A stretch of 64,000 nucleotides of DNA, from positions 142,544-206,543 of the forward strand of contig JBBSGR010000004.1 in NCBI GenBank assembly GCA_038253945.1, in the 5' to 3' direction. Below are positions 54,863 to 63,252 of this stretch, one piece after another. This stretch comes from JBBRYW01 sp038253945. Its GTDB lineage: Bacteria > Actinomycetota > Thermoleophilia > Gaiellales > Gaiellaceae. Each line of letters starts with the position of its first letter. The stretch's first letter is position 1. The notes under the pieces were generated by a model, which had not been told where the DNA came from, did no database searches, and was given only the letters and a program-made list of their open reading frames with translations. A program made the translations under genes and the position numbers.

Positions 54863-55753
54863 CTGAGGTCGGCACCGCACGCGGCGCCTGAGAGTCCGCC
54901 GGGCTCGCTCCTGATCCTCGGAGCGGGCTACATCGGGGCGAAGCTCGCCGCGCTCGCCCTGGATCACGGAAGCCCCGTAACCCTCGCGGACAACTGGTAC
55001 GCGACGGACCGCAACCAGCTCTCGCCCCTCGAGAGGCGCGGCGCGCGCGTCGAGACCGCCGATCTTCGCAGCCGCGACGACCTGGATCGCGTGCTTGCCG
55101 AGCAACCGGCGCGGGTGTACCTGCTGGCCGCCCAGGCCAGCCGCCCCCTCTCCTTCAGCGAGCCCGACTACACGGAGGAGACGAACCTCACGGGTCCGCG
55201 CGTGCTCGCCGAAGCGGTCGCAGCCGCCGGACGGCCGCCCGTCGTGTACGCCAGCTCGCTCCATGTCTACGGAACGGGCCTGCGCGGAGAGATCGATGCA
55301 AGCCACCCCTACGGGCCGCAGGGAGATCTCTCGCACCTCTCGAAGATCTACGCGGAGCTCTGCCTGCGCCTGTTCGCCGAGCGCGACGGTTGGGAGCTCG
55401 AGCTTCTCCGGTTGGGCATCGTCTACGGCCCGAGCCCGGTCGAGCACGAGCGTCCCGACTCACAGACCGTTGTCGACAGGTTCAGGCGCCTGGCGGCCGC
55501 CGGCGAGCCGTTGCCGCTCGACGACGGTGGCCGCGCCACGATCGGGGTCGTCCACGTCGAGGACGCGGCGCGCATCCTCCTCCGCGCGCCGCACGAGCCA
55601 CGAATCTGCGCGGCCAACGTCGCAGCCGAGACGGTGGCAGTGGCAGACGTGGCCGCGCTCGCGCGCGGCGCCGACGCGAGCGGCCTGGCCTCCTGCCGGT
55701 ATGTAAGCCCGTTCGAGTACCGGCACCGGCTCGCCGACTACCTTGCCGGATGA
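54863..55753 (+). CDS. NAD-dependent epimerase/dehydratase-like SDR, non-standard start, catalytic Tyr missing
   Basis: An extended SDR of ~296 residues. The Rossmann motif is LLILGAGYIGAKLAALALDH (from 54908). RVYLLAAQASRPLSFSEPDY and VVYASSLHVYGTGLRGEIDA are typical of sugar epimerases. No ATG, GTG or TTG exists between the last in-frame stop (54802) and the Rossmann motif; CTG 54863 is the best candidate. At the Y-x3-K site the sequence is SHLSK, with Ser where the catalytic Tyr belongs, so activity may be altered. Its stop overlaps the next start (ATGA). Starting at GTG 55091 would lose the NAD site. Confidence 0.78.
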   Translation: MRSAPHAAPESPPGSLLILGAGYIGAKLAALALDHGSPVTLADNWYATDRNQLSPLERRGARVETADLRSRDDLDRVLAEQPARVYLLAAQASRPLSFSEPDYTEETNLTGPRVLAEAVAAAGRPPVVYASSLHVYGTGLRGEIDASHPYGPQGDLSHLSKIYAELCLRLFAERDGWELELLRLGIVYGPSPVEHERPDSQTVVDRFRRLAAAGEPLPLDDGGRATIGVVHVEDAARILLRAPHEPRICAANVAAETVAVADVAALARGADASGLASCRYVSPFEYRHRLADYLAG

Positions 55754-56625
55754 GGCTTCTCGTCACAGGGGCTCGCGGCTTCCTCGGCTGGCGCGCGGCG
55801 ACGCTCTTGCGCTGTCGCGGCCACGAGGTCGTGGCGCTCGCGCGCGCCGCCCGTCGGCATCGATCGCTCGGCGACGAGCTCGACCCGGTCGAGCTCGACG
55901 CGGCGGATCCTCGTGCGCGGGAGGCGCTTCAGGGGTGCGATGCCGTGCTGCACTTCGCCGGCGTCCCCGACCCGACGAAGGCGAACGCCGACCCGGCCGA
56001 GGCGGTCCGCGCGAACGCCGGCACCACTCTCAACCTGCTCGAGGGGTGCGCCGATCGAGGAATCGGGCTCGTGTACCCCTCTACCGTCCGAGCCGCCATC
56101 GAGCCGCCGCCGGACGCCTACGCGATCTCGAAGCGCCTGGGCGAGCTGACCTGCACTCTGCACCCGGCTGCGGCGACCGTCGTCCGCCTGACCTCGGTCT
56201 TCGGGCCGGGCCAGCTCGCGGTTGAGGGGGCGACCGGCGCGGTCGCCGCCTTCGCGAAGCGCGCGCTCGAAGGTGAGCCGATCGTCATCCCCGGCAACCC
56301 CGAGCGGACGCGCGACTTCGTGTACGTCGACGACGTGGTTCCGGCTCTCGAGACGATCGCCGTCGACGGTCGCTGGAACACGCCGCTGGTGCTCGCAAGC
56401 GGCGTTCCCGTCTCGCTCCTTCGGGTTGCCGAGCTCGTCCGCCAGGCGGCCGGATCGCCCTCTCCAATCGAGACTCCAGGCGGAAGGCTTCCCCCGGGCG
56501 AGGACGAAAGCTACGAGGCGGCGAGCTCGCCCACGTCAGCGTTCGGGTCTCGACCTCTCGAGGAGGCGATTCAGCTCTATGTCGACTGGCTACGCGACTA
56601 CCTGAAGGGCCGAGGAACGACGTGA
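55750..56625 (+). CDS. NAD-dependent epimerase/dehydratase (extended SDR)
   Basis: A 291-residue SDR. MRLLVTGARGFLGWRAATLL gives the G-x-x-G-x-x-G NAD site, VLHFAGVPDPTKANADPAEA the middle motif, and the catalytic Tyr/Lys pair is in DAYAISKRLGEL (Y-x3-K), with the active Ser/Thr in YPSTVRAA. RTRDFVYVDDVVPALETIAV is the substrate-side motif of UDP-sugar 4-epimerases and dehydratases. The substrate is not defined. It overlaps both neighbours by 4 nt, so translation is coupled across the cluster. Confidence 0.88.
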   Translation: MRLLVTGARGFLGWRAATLLRCRGHEVVALARAARRHRSLGDELDPVELDAADPRAREALQGCDAVLHFAGVPDPTKANADPAEAVRANAGTTLNLLEGCADRGIGLVYPSTVRAAIEPPPDAYAISKRLGELTCTLHPAAATVVRLTSVFGPGQLAVEGATGAVAAFAKRALEGEPIVIPGNPERTRDFVYVDDVVPALETIAVDGRWNTPLVLASGVPVSLLRVAELVRQAAGSPSPIETPGGRLPPGEDESYEAASSPTSAFGSRPLEEAIQLYVDWLRDYLKGRGTT

Positions 56626-58637
56626 GCAACACGAGTCCTGGTCACGTGGCACTGCCACTGCTGAAGGCAGCTCCGGAGGCCGACCAGCTCCGCGACCGGC
56701 TCGCCGGCGGTCCCTGGTGCGGCCTCGAGCTGACGCTCGCGCCCGCGCACGTGGCGAGCGACGCTGCGCTCGACCGCGCGATCCGGACCGCGCGCGAGCT
56801 CGTCTCGCCGCCGCTGGCCGTCACCGCGGAGGCGCCCGTCGCATGGCCGAGCGGGGCGTTCGTCCGGGTCGATCTGCTGGACGAAGAGGCGCGTGTCGGG
56901 ATCGAGCGAAGCGCGCGCTTCGCCGCCGCGGTCGGCTCGCCAGTTCTGACGATTCACCTCTTCTGTCCGCGGCCGCCCGCTGAGTTCCGCGCGGTGGGAG
57001 CAGTCGACGAGATCGAGGTCGAGCGCTTCCTCCGCTTCTACGCGGACACGTGCCTGGCCCACGGCGTGACGCCACTGATCGAGAACGTGCCGCCGATTCT
57101 TCGCATGCGAGCCGGGGGCGTCTACCTCTCTCCGGTCGGAGGCCACTGGCGCGACCTGGCCGACTGGCGCGAGCGCGTACCGGAGCTCCGCTTCACCCTC
57201 GACACGTCGCACGCCGCCCTCTTCCGCTCATTCGCCGGCGCGTACGGCACGCTCTTCGGCCTCACCTCCGCCGACGAGCTGCGGCTCGAGCGCTACGTGG
57301 AGGAGCTCGGCCCGGCGTCCGAGGTCGCCCACGTCTCCGACGCGCATGGTCTGCTCGGCGAAGGTCTCCCATACGGAAGCGGCGAGCTCGCGCTCGATCC
57401 GGTCGTGCGCCGGTTGGGCGAGCTCGTGACGTTCATCGTCGCAGAGATCAACGAGCCCGAGCCGACGCGCTCGACCGACATGAAGGCGGGCTATCGCGCC
57501 GTGCAACGAGCACTCGCGGCGCCCGCCGCGCCACGGTGGCTCCCCGTCCGCCGACTGTCGCCGGACACGTTCGACTGGCAGTCGATCCTGAAGCAAAGCG
57601 ACCCCGTGCCCTCGCTACTCGAGCTCCAGGAGCACTTCGGCGGCCGGCGCATCCTGCTCACCGGCGGCGCGGGCTCGATCGGGCGCGCGCTCAGCTCGTT
57701 TCTGCTCGGCTTCCGGCCCGAGCGGATCACGGTCGTCGACGGCCACGAAGGCTCGCTCACCGCCGACCGGCGCGGCCGGGAGGCAGCCGATCTGGAGCGG
57801 ATACGGCACGTCCTCTGCGACGTGCGCGACGGGGGCCGGCTCGAGCGCGAGGTCGGCCAGGCGCGCCCCGACGTCGTCTTCCATCTGGCGGCCTACAAGC
57901 ACGTCGACTGGGCCGAGAGCTACCCCGAGGAGTTCGTCGACACGAATCTCGTCGGAAGCTGGAACCTGCTGCGAGCCGCGGAGGCCGCCGGCGTCGAGGC
58001 GGTCGTCGTCGCCTCGACGGACAAGGCAGCTCTCGCCGCCAGCTTCTACGGGCGCACGAAGCGGTTCATGGAGCAGCTCGCCGCCTATGCGGCGCGGCGC
58101 ACGGGCGGCAGGCGAATCGCGGTTCGCTTCGTCAACGTGCTCGGCAGCGCGGGAAGCGTCTCGGAGCTGTTCCTCCGCCAGGCGCGCGCAGACGTCCCGC
58201 TGACGGTCACGGATGCCGGGATGCTTCGTTACTGGATCACGATGGCACACGCGGCGACCCTCGCCGCACACGGGGCGCTGCTCGCGGCCGAGGGCATCTC
58301 GCTCGCAGGTCCCTCGGATCCCGTCGTGCTGACGGTGGGTGAGCTTGCCGAGCGAATGTGGCGCTGCACCGGCCACGCCGGCCGCCCGGAGCTCGAGCTC
58401 GTCGGCATCCGGCCCGGCGAGACCCTCAGCGAGGTGCTGACGGGGCCCCACGAGAAGCTCGGCGAGGAATCGCACCAGGGGATCGCCGCGATCCAGGGCG
58501 ACATCCCCACCGCCGCTCCGGCCTGGGTGGTCGAGCGGCTGCCGGAGCGGGCAACGCGGGAGGAGATCCGCGCCGTCTGGATGGAGGCGATGCGCCGCCC
58601 CGGCCTGCTAGCGCCGAGCGTCCGGCTGGAGCGCTAG
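56622..58637 (+). CDS. fusion of TIM-barrel sugar isomerase-like domain and FlaA1/CapD-type SDR dehydratase
   Basis: A 671-residue two-enzyme fusion. Residues ~1-305 form a xylose-isomerase-like TIM barrel with probable metal ligands in LIENVPP (Glu154), TLDTSHA (Asp194/His197), HVSDAHG (His237/Asp240/His242) and AEINEP (Glu275). Residues ~340-660 form an SDR of the polysaccharide-synthesis group: RRILLTGGAGSIGRALSSFL, FHLAAYKHVDWAESYPEEFV, the STDKA motif (465-469), Tyr476/Lys480 (FYGRTKRFMEQ) and GIRPGETLSEVL. FlaA1/CapD-type enzymes are UDP-GlcNAc 4,6-dehydratases. The start GTG overlaps the previous stop. The two halves probably act in sequence on one sugar nucleotide. Confidence 0.85.
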   Translation: MSNTSPGHVALPLLKAAPEADQLRDRLAGGPWCGLELTLAPAHVASDAALDRAIRTARELVSPPLAVTAEAPVAWPSGAFVRVDLLDEEARVGIERSARFAAAVGSPVLTIHLFCPRPPAEFRAVGAVDEIEVERFLRFYADTCLAHGVTPLIENVPPILRMRAGGVYLSPVGGHWRDLADWRERVPELRFTLDTSHAALFRSFAGAYGTLFGLTSADELRLERYVEELGPASEVAHVSDAHGLLGEGLPYGSGELALDPVVRRLGELVTFIVAEINEPEPTRSTDMKAGYRAVQRALAAPAAPRWLPVRRLSPDTFDWQSILKQSDPVPSLLELQEHFGGRRILLTGGAGSIGRALSSFLLGFRPERITVVDGHEGSLTADRRGREAADLERIRHVLCDVRDGGRLEREVGQARPDVVFHLAAYKHVDWAESYPEEFVDTNLVGSWNLLRAAEAAGVEAVVVASTDKAALAASFYGRTKRFMEQLAAYAARRTGGRRIAVRFVNVLGSAGSVSELFLRQARADVPLTVTDAGMLRYWITMAHAATLAAHGALLAAEGISLAGPSDPVVLTVGELAERMWRCTGHAGRPELELVGIRPGETLSEVLTGPHEKLGEESHQGIAAIQGDIPTAAPAWVVERLPERATREEIRAVWMEAMRRPGLLAPSVRLER

Positions 58638-58763
58638 CGGGTGCTCGATGACTACGCGATTGGCGCGTCACGCGCTGTCCTTTAGGTCCATTCTCGTTCG
58701 TCGTTTGGACGAGGCCCTCCAAAACGGGCTCACTACCGGAACGTCGAACGAAGGAGGACGACG

Positions 58764-59105
58764 ATGAAGTACATGCTCTTGACCTGTACAGACGAGAATC
58801 TCGAGCTCGATCCCGCAGAAAAAGCGCGGATCCCAGCCGCGGCCGAAGCCTGGGCGAAGGAGATGGACGGCCGCGGCGTGCGACTCCAGGGCAACACGCT
58901 GGCGGCGATCAGCGAGGCCACCACGGTGCGCGTTCGCGAGGACGAGGTGTTGATCGCCGACGGCCCCTTTGCCGAGACGAAGGAGCAGATCGCGGGCTTC
59001 GACATCCTCGAGTGCCGCGATCTCGACGAGGCGCTCGAGGTGGCAGCGAAGCACCCCGTCGCCCGGTTCGGCGCCGTCGAGGTGAGGCCGTTCTGGGAGG
59101 ACTGA
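58764..59105 (+). CDS. YCII-related (DGPF) protein
   Basis: A 113-residue YCII/DGPF-domain protein. The family pattern is MKYMLLTCTDENLELDPAEK at the start, the VLIADGPFAETKEQIAGFDI motif that names the DGPF group, and LDEALEVAAKHPVARFGAVE. The strong RBS GAAGGAGG sits 8 nt before the ATG. DGPF proteins are nearly always encoded next to an ECF42-type sigma factor, as here; their molecular role is not settled. Confidence 0.93.
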   Translation: MKYMLLTCTDENLELDPAEKARIPAAAEAWAKEMDGRGVRLQGNTLAAISEATTVRVREDEVLIADGPFAETKEQIAGFDILECRDLDEALEVAAKHPVARFGAVEVRPFWED

Positions 59106-60331
59106 GGGCCGCCGAGTCCGCCGTCGCCGACGCGTTTCGCGACGAATGGGGACGCGTACTCGCGACGCTGATCCGGGTGACAGGCGACTGGGACGTCGCC
59201 GAGGAGTGCACGCAGGAGGCGTTCGAGCAGGCGCTTCGCTCGTGGGCGCGCGGCGGCGCCCCGGAGCGCCCGGGCGCTTGGCTGACGACGGTCGCGCGAA
59301 ACCGCGCCCTCGACCGCATGCGGCGCAGCGCGGTCGAGCTGGCGAAGTTGCAGATCCTGAGGGCGGAGCCGGTGGTCGAAGAGGTCGAGGAAACAGAGGT
59401 GGACGAGATCCCGGACGACCGGCTGCGCCTGATCTTCACCTGCTGCCACCCGGCGCTGCCCTTCGAGGCGCGCGTGGCGCTGACGCTCCGCTCGCTCGCG
59501 GGGCTGACGACGCCCGAGATCGCGCGGGCGTTCCTCGTCTCGGAGCAGACGATGGCGAAGAGGCTCGTCCGCGCGAAGCAGAAGATCCGAAAGGCCGGGA
59601 TCCCCTCTCGCGTCCCGCCGGCCGACCTCCTCCCGCGGCGCACCACAGGCGTCCTCGCAGTGCTCTACCTCCTGTTCAACGAGGGGTACTCGGCCTCGGC
59701 AGGGGACGAGCTCGTCCGGCTCAACCTCTCTGACGATGCGATCCGGCTGACGCGCTCGCTCGCCGAGCTCCTGCCGGACGATCCCGAGCCGGCGGGGCTG
59801 CTCGCGCTGATGCTCTTCCAGTCGTCCCGCCGCATGTCGCGCGTCGACGTTGACGGCGAGCTCGTGACGCTCGCCGATCAGGACCGCTCGCTCTGGGACC
59901 AGGCGTCGATCGGCGAGGCGCAGGTCCTGCTCGACGCAGCGCTAGGGCGTGGGCAAGTCGGCCCGTACCAGCTGCAGGCGGCCATCGCCCGTTGTCATGC
60001 CGAGGCGCACGAGGCCGCGGCGACGGACTGGCCGACGATCGCGCGGCTCTACGAGCAGCTCGCCAAGGCGATGCGCTCGCCGGTGGTCGACCTGAACCTG
60101 GCTGTAGCCGTCGCCATGGCCGACGGGGCCAGCGCGGGCCTCGCGCGACTCGAGGCGATCGAGAGGCAGCTCGAGCGCTACTACCTCTTCCACGCGACCC
60201 GAGCCGACCTGCTGCGGCGCCTCGGTCGGGGCGCAGCGGCGGTCGACAGCTATCACGCAGCTCTCGAGCTGGTCGGATCGGAGGCGGAGCGCCGGTTCCT
60301 GACGCGGCGGCTCGCCGAGCTGGAGCCATAG
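59102..60331 (+). CDS. ECF sigma factor of the ECF42 type with C-terminal TPR-like extension
   Basis: A ~409-residue sigma factor. Region 2 is FRDEWGRVLATLIRVTGDWD, then VAEECTQEAFEQALRSWARG and PGAWLTTVARNRALDRMRR. Region 4 is EARVALTLRSLAGLTTPEIA, then RAFLVSEQTMAKRLVRAKQK. A ~200-residue helical extension follows (DLLPRRTTGVLAVLYLLFNE to RRFLTRRLAELEP), the hallmark of ECF42, which works with a DGPF protein instead of a classical anti-sigma. No ATG/GTG/TTG lies near the expected start; CTG 59102, overlapping the YCII stop as CTGA, is the best candidate. Confidence 0.88.
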   Translation: MRAAESAVADAFRDEWGRVLATLIRVTGDWDVAEECTQEAFEQALRSWARGGAPERPGAWLTTVARNRALDRMRRSAVELAKLQILRAEPVVEEVEETEVDEIPDDRLRLIFTCCHPALPFEARVALTLRSLAGLTTPEIARAFLVSEQTMAKRLVRAKQKIRKAGIPSRVPPADLLPRRTTGVLAVLYLLFNEGYSASAGDELVRLNLSDDAIRLTRSLAELLPDDPEPAGLLALMLFQSSRRMSRVDVDGELVTLADQDRSLWDQASIGEAQVLLDAALGRGQVGPYQLQAAIARCHAEAHEAAATDWPTIARLYEQLAKAMRSPVVDLNLAVAVAMADGASAGLARLEAIERQLERYYLFHATRADLLRRLGRGAAAVDSYHAALELVGSEAERRFLTRRLAELEP

Positions 60332-60365
60332 CCGCGAGCTCCCGACGGAAGCCAACCATCGCCGA

Positions 60366-60749
60366 CTACCGGGCGATCTCCCAGATGTGGCCACCGGGAT
60401 CGGTGAAGCTGGCGGTTCGGATTCCCCAAGGCCGATCCATCGGGCCGTTCAGCAGCTGCACTCCGCGAGTGGCCAGCTGCGCGCACATTGCATCCACATC
60501 ATCGACCTCGATCGTGAACTGAAGGCGTGCTCCGGCCTCGCGACTTGCCACCGCCGCAGGCTCGATCAGCTCCCGCGCGGCTGTGGTCTTCAGCAGGTTG
60601 ACGAGCGTATCCCCGAACTTGAACACGGCGGAGCTCTCGTCTTCGAAGAACACCGGCAGCCCGAAAACCTCCAGGTAGAACTGCTTGGCGACCTCCAAGT
60701 CCTCGACGAACAGAGTGATCGCACCGATGCCCCTCGGCCACGAATTCAC
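60366..60749 (-). CDS. VOC (glyoxalase/bleomycin resistance) family protein
   Basis: A 127-residue vicinal-oxygen-chelate protein with two beta-alpha-beta-beta-beta modules: GIGAITLFVEDLEVAKQFYL then EVFGLPVFFEDESSAVFKFG, and GARLQFTIEVDDVDAMCAQL then PWGIRTASFTDPGGHIWEIA. The Glu of HIWEIA is a usual metal ligand; the first-module His is replaced by Thr (AITLFV), so metal use is doubtful. The start is GTG with GAAGGAGG upstream. The function is unknown. Confidence 0.88.
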   Translation of the reverse strand: MNSWPRGIGAITLFVEDLEVAKQFYLEVFGLPVFFEDESSAVFKFGDTLVNLLKTTAARELIEPAAVASREAGARLQFTIEVDDVDAMCAQLATRGVQLLNGPMDRPWGIRTASFTDPGGHIWEIAR

Positions 60750-60786
60750 TTCCGCACCTCCTTCCGAAGTCGAAACGGCGAAGTAC

Positions 60787-61087
60787 TACCAGGTGAGCTC
60801 CGGCGGGGCCGGCCGGGAAACACACCACGTCACCGGGATCGAGCACACGCTCGCCTTCCGGCGTGTGAAGCGTCGGCTGGCCCGCTAGCGCGATCAGCCA
60901 CTCCTCGTCGGTCCACTCGAAATGGTATGGGCCGATCGCCTCGCCCCGGAGGGGGGTCGTACACGCTCATACCGAGCCGCGACGCCCCGAGCTTCGGCCC
61001 AAGCCGGGCCCCTCGACAACGGTACCCCGACGCCTCCCGCGGCCCCTCGTCGGTCTCACCGCCGAAAAGGTTGAACGTTTCGATCAC
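60787..61087 (-). pseudogene. cupin, frameshifted and truncated
   Basis: The first frame reads ETFNLFGGETDEGPREASGY to GASRLGMSVYDPPPG. One extra G in the GGGG run near 60953 breaks it. The next frame continues with GEAIGPYHFEWTDEEWLIAL, then AGQPTLHTPEGERVLDPGDV and VCFPAGPAGAHLV, both cupin motifs. The protein then ends abnormally at the Shine-Dalgarno of the next gene, so the ~40-50 residue C-terminus of this cupin group is also lost. It is a decayed gene. Confidence 0.6.
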
Positions 61088-61208
61088 AGAAGAATAACGG
61101 AGTGAGTTACCGCGTCCAGGTCGCCGCGCGCAGATGCCGCCGAAGCCGCGCTCTGCCCGGCGAGAGGCTCACTGACGCAAGGATCGACCCCGCGGCAAAG
61201 GCACTTCG

Positions 61209-61237
61209 TAGCCGAAAGTGCGAAGCACTTTCGGCTA
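61209..61237 (-). terminator. 13-bp perfect hairpin overlapping the upp stop codon
   Basis: TAGCCGAAAGTGC and GCACTTTCGGCTA pair over 13 bp with a 3-nt loop. The stem begins with the TAG stop of upp (61237-61235). No U-tract follows on the minus strand, so it may act as an mRNA 3' stabiliser or a factor-dependent terminator. Confidence 0.45.
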
Positions 61238-61885
61238 TTTCGTTCCGTAGAGCCGGTCCCCCGCGTCGCCGAGCCCCGGCATGATGTAGCCCTTCTCGTT
61301 CAGCTCACGGTCGATTCCCGCGACGACGATGTCGACATCCGGATGCTCGGCGTGGAGCCGGTCGATTCCCTCGGGCGCGGCGATCAGCGCGATCAGCCGG
61401 ATCGACCCGGCGCCCGCGCGCTTGACGGAATCGACTGCGGCGGCGATCGAGTTGCCTGTCGCGAGCATCGGGTCGAGAATGATGACGTCGCGTTCCGCGA
61501 TGTCGGTCGGCAGCTTGACGTAATACTCGACCGGCTCGAGCGTCTCCTCGTTGCGGTAGAGACCGATGAAGCCGACCCGCGCGCCCGAGACGAGCGACAG
61601 GACGCCGTCGAGCATACCGAGCCCGGCCCGCAGGATCGGGCAGACGGCCACCTTCTTCCCCGAGATCCGCTGCACCGTCGTCCGCTCGAGCGGCGTCTCG
61701 ATCTCGAGGTCCTCGGTCGGAAAGTCTTTCGTCGCCTCGTACGTGAGGAGAAGCGTCAGCTCGTTTGCGATCCTGCGGAAGTGCACGGTCGGCGTGTCCC
61801 GCTCGCGCAGGTAGGAGAGCTTGTGCTGAACGAGGGGATGTGCAACCTCGATCACTTGCCCCCGCTGGACGGCCTGAGAGCTCAT
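61235..61885 (-). CDS. upp: uracil phosphoribosyltransferase
   Basis: A 216-residue pyrimidine salvage enzyme making UMP from uracil and PRPP. The PRPP loop is VIILDPMLATGNSIAAAVDS, the uracil site is in the end GDAGDRLYGTK, and the start has VIEVAHPLVQHKLSYLRERD, all typical of bacterial Upp. The start ATG overlaps the glyA stop as ATGA. Confidence 0.95.
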   Translation of the reverse strand: MSSQAVQRGQVIEVAHPLVQHKLSYLRERDTPTVHFRRIANELTLLLTYEATKDFPTEDLEIETPLERTTVQRISGKKVAVCPILRAGLGMLDGVLSLVSGARVGFIGLYRNEETLEPVEYYVKLPTDIAERDVIILDPMLATGNSIAAAVDSVKRAGAGSIRLIALIAAPEGIDRLHAEHPDVDIVVAGIDRELNEKGYIMPGLGDAGDRLYGTK

Positions 61886-63174
61886 GTCACGTAGCTCGTG
61901 TACCCGGAGAAGCCGGGGTAGAGCGGGCGCCTGTCGCAGAGGGCCCGACTGCGCGAGAGGAGAGCAGCCACGTCGGCGTGCTCTTCCAGCGCGTTCGCGA
62001 TGATCCGCCCCACCTCGCGGAAGTCGTCCTCGTCAAAGCCCCGCATCGTCGCCGCGGGTGTTCCGAGGCGGACTCCCGAGGCGACCATCGGCGGCCGCTC
62101 GTCGAACGGCACCGTGTTCCGGTTAGCGGTGATGCGCACCTCCTCGAGCCGTTCCTGGGCGTCCTTCCCGGACCAGCGCGAGCGGCGAAGATCGACTTGG
62201 AGCAGGTGCGTATCGGTGCCGCCCGTGAGGATGTCGAGGTGTCCCTCGATCAACGTCTCGGCGAGCACGTCCGCGTTGGCGCGGACGCGGCGCTGGTAGT
62301 CCCGGAAGGCCTCCGTCGCCGCGATCCGGAAGCACGCCGCCTTCGCCGCGATCGTGTGGACGAGGGGTCCACCCTGCATCCCGGGAAACACGGAACGGTC
62401 GACATCCTTCGCGTATTCCTCCTTGCAGAGGATGAAGCCCGCCCGGGGGCCGGCGAGCGTCTTGTGCGTCGTCGAGGTCACGAAGTGGCTGTGCGGCACC
62501 GGATTTGGGTGCAGGCCAGCGGCCACCAGCCCGGAGAAGTGCGCCATGTCGGTCAGCAGGTACGCGCCCACCTCGTCGGCGATCTCACGAAAGCGGTCTG
62601 CCTCCACCGCGCGGGGATAGGCCGAGCCGCCGCAGATGATCAGCTTCGGCCGCGAGGCCTTGGCGATCCGGAGCACCTCGCCGTAGTCGACCATCATCGT
62701 CTCCCGATCGACCCCGTAGTGGACGATCGTGTAGAGACGGCCGGAAAAGTTGACCTTGAGCCCGTGCGTGAGATGGCCGCCGTGATCGAGGCTGAGAGAG
62801 AGGATCGTGTCGCCCGGCTGGAGCACAGCCGAGTAGGCGCCCATGTTTGCCTGAGCACCGGCGTGCGGCTGCACGTTCGCGTGCTCGGCGCCGAAGAGGC
62901 TCTTGGCGCGGTCGATGGCCGTTTGCTCGATCTCGTCGACGACCTCGCAACCACCGTAGTAGCGCCGGCCCGGGTAACCCTCGGCGTACTTGTTGGTCGG
63001 CGTGGAGCCGCTCGCCTCGAGGATGCTGGGCCACGTGAAGTTCTCCGACGCGATCAGCTCGATCTGACCGCGCTGCCGTTCGACCTCCCGCCCGAGCAGC
63101 TCGGCGATCTCGGGATCGACGTCCGCGAGGCCCGCGGTGACGAGCTGCTGGAAAGTCTCTTGCGCGACCGCCAT
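61882..63174 (-). CDS. glyA: serine hydroxymethyltransferase
   Basis: A 430-residue PLP enzyme converting serine and tetrahydrofolate to glycine and methylene-THF. The PLP Lys lies in FVTSTTHKTLAGPRAGFILC. SENFTWPSILEASGSTPTNK then YAEGYPGRRYYGGCEVVDEI is the substrate and dimer-interface segment; LSLDHGGHLTHG and DMAHFSGLVAAGLHPNPVPH are also conserved. Its methylene-THF would feed one-carbon metabolism, including methyl-THF for the MetH product. Confidence 0.96.
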   Translation of the reverse strand: MAVAQETFQQLVTAGLADVDPEIAELLGREVERQRGQIELIASENFTWPSILEASGSTPTNKYAEGYPGRRYYGGCEVVDEIEQTAIDRAKSLFGAEHANVQPHAGAQANMGAYSAVLQPGDTILSLSLDHGGHLTHGLKVNFSGRLYTIVHYGVDRETMMVDYGEVLRIAKASRPKLIICGGSAYPRAVEADRFREIADEVGAYLLTDMAHFSGLVAAGLHPNPVPHSHFVTSTTHKTLAGPRAGFILCKEEYAKDVDRSVFPGMQGGPLVHTIAAKAACFRIAATEAFRDYQRRVRANADVLAETLIEGHLDILTGGTDTHLLQVDLRRSRWSGKDAQERLEEVRITANRNTVPFDERPPMVASGVRLGTPAATMRGFDEDDFREVGRIIANALEEHADVAALLSRSRALCDRRPLYPGFSGYTSYVT

Positions 63175-63252
63175 CCTCCGGCAGCATACTTCGCGTGTTG
63201 CGCTCCCGAGCCGCCCCTCCGGAGCACTCGGCCGGCTACGACGAGATGCAGA

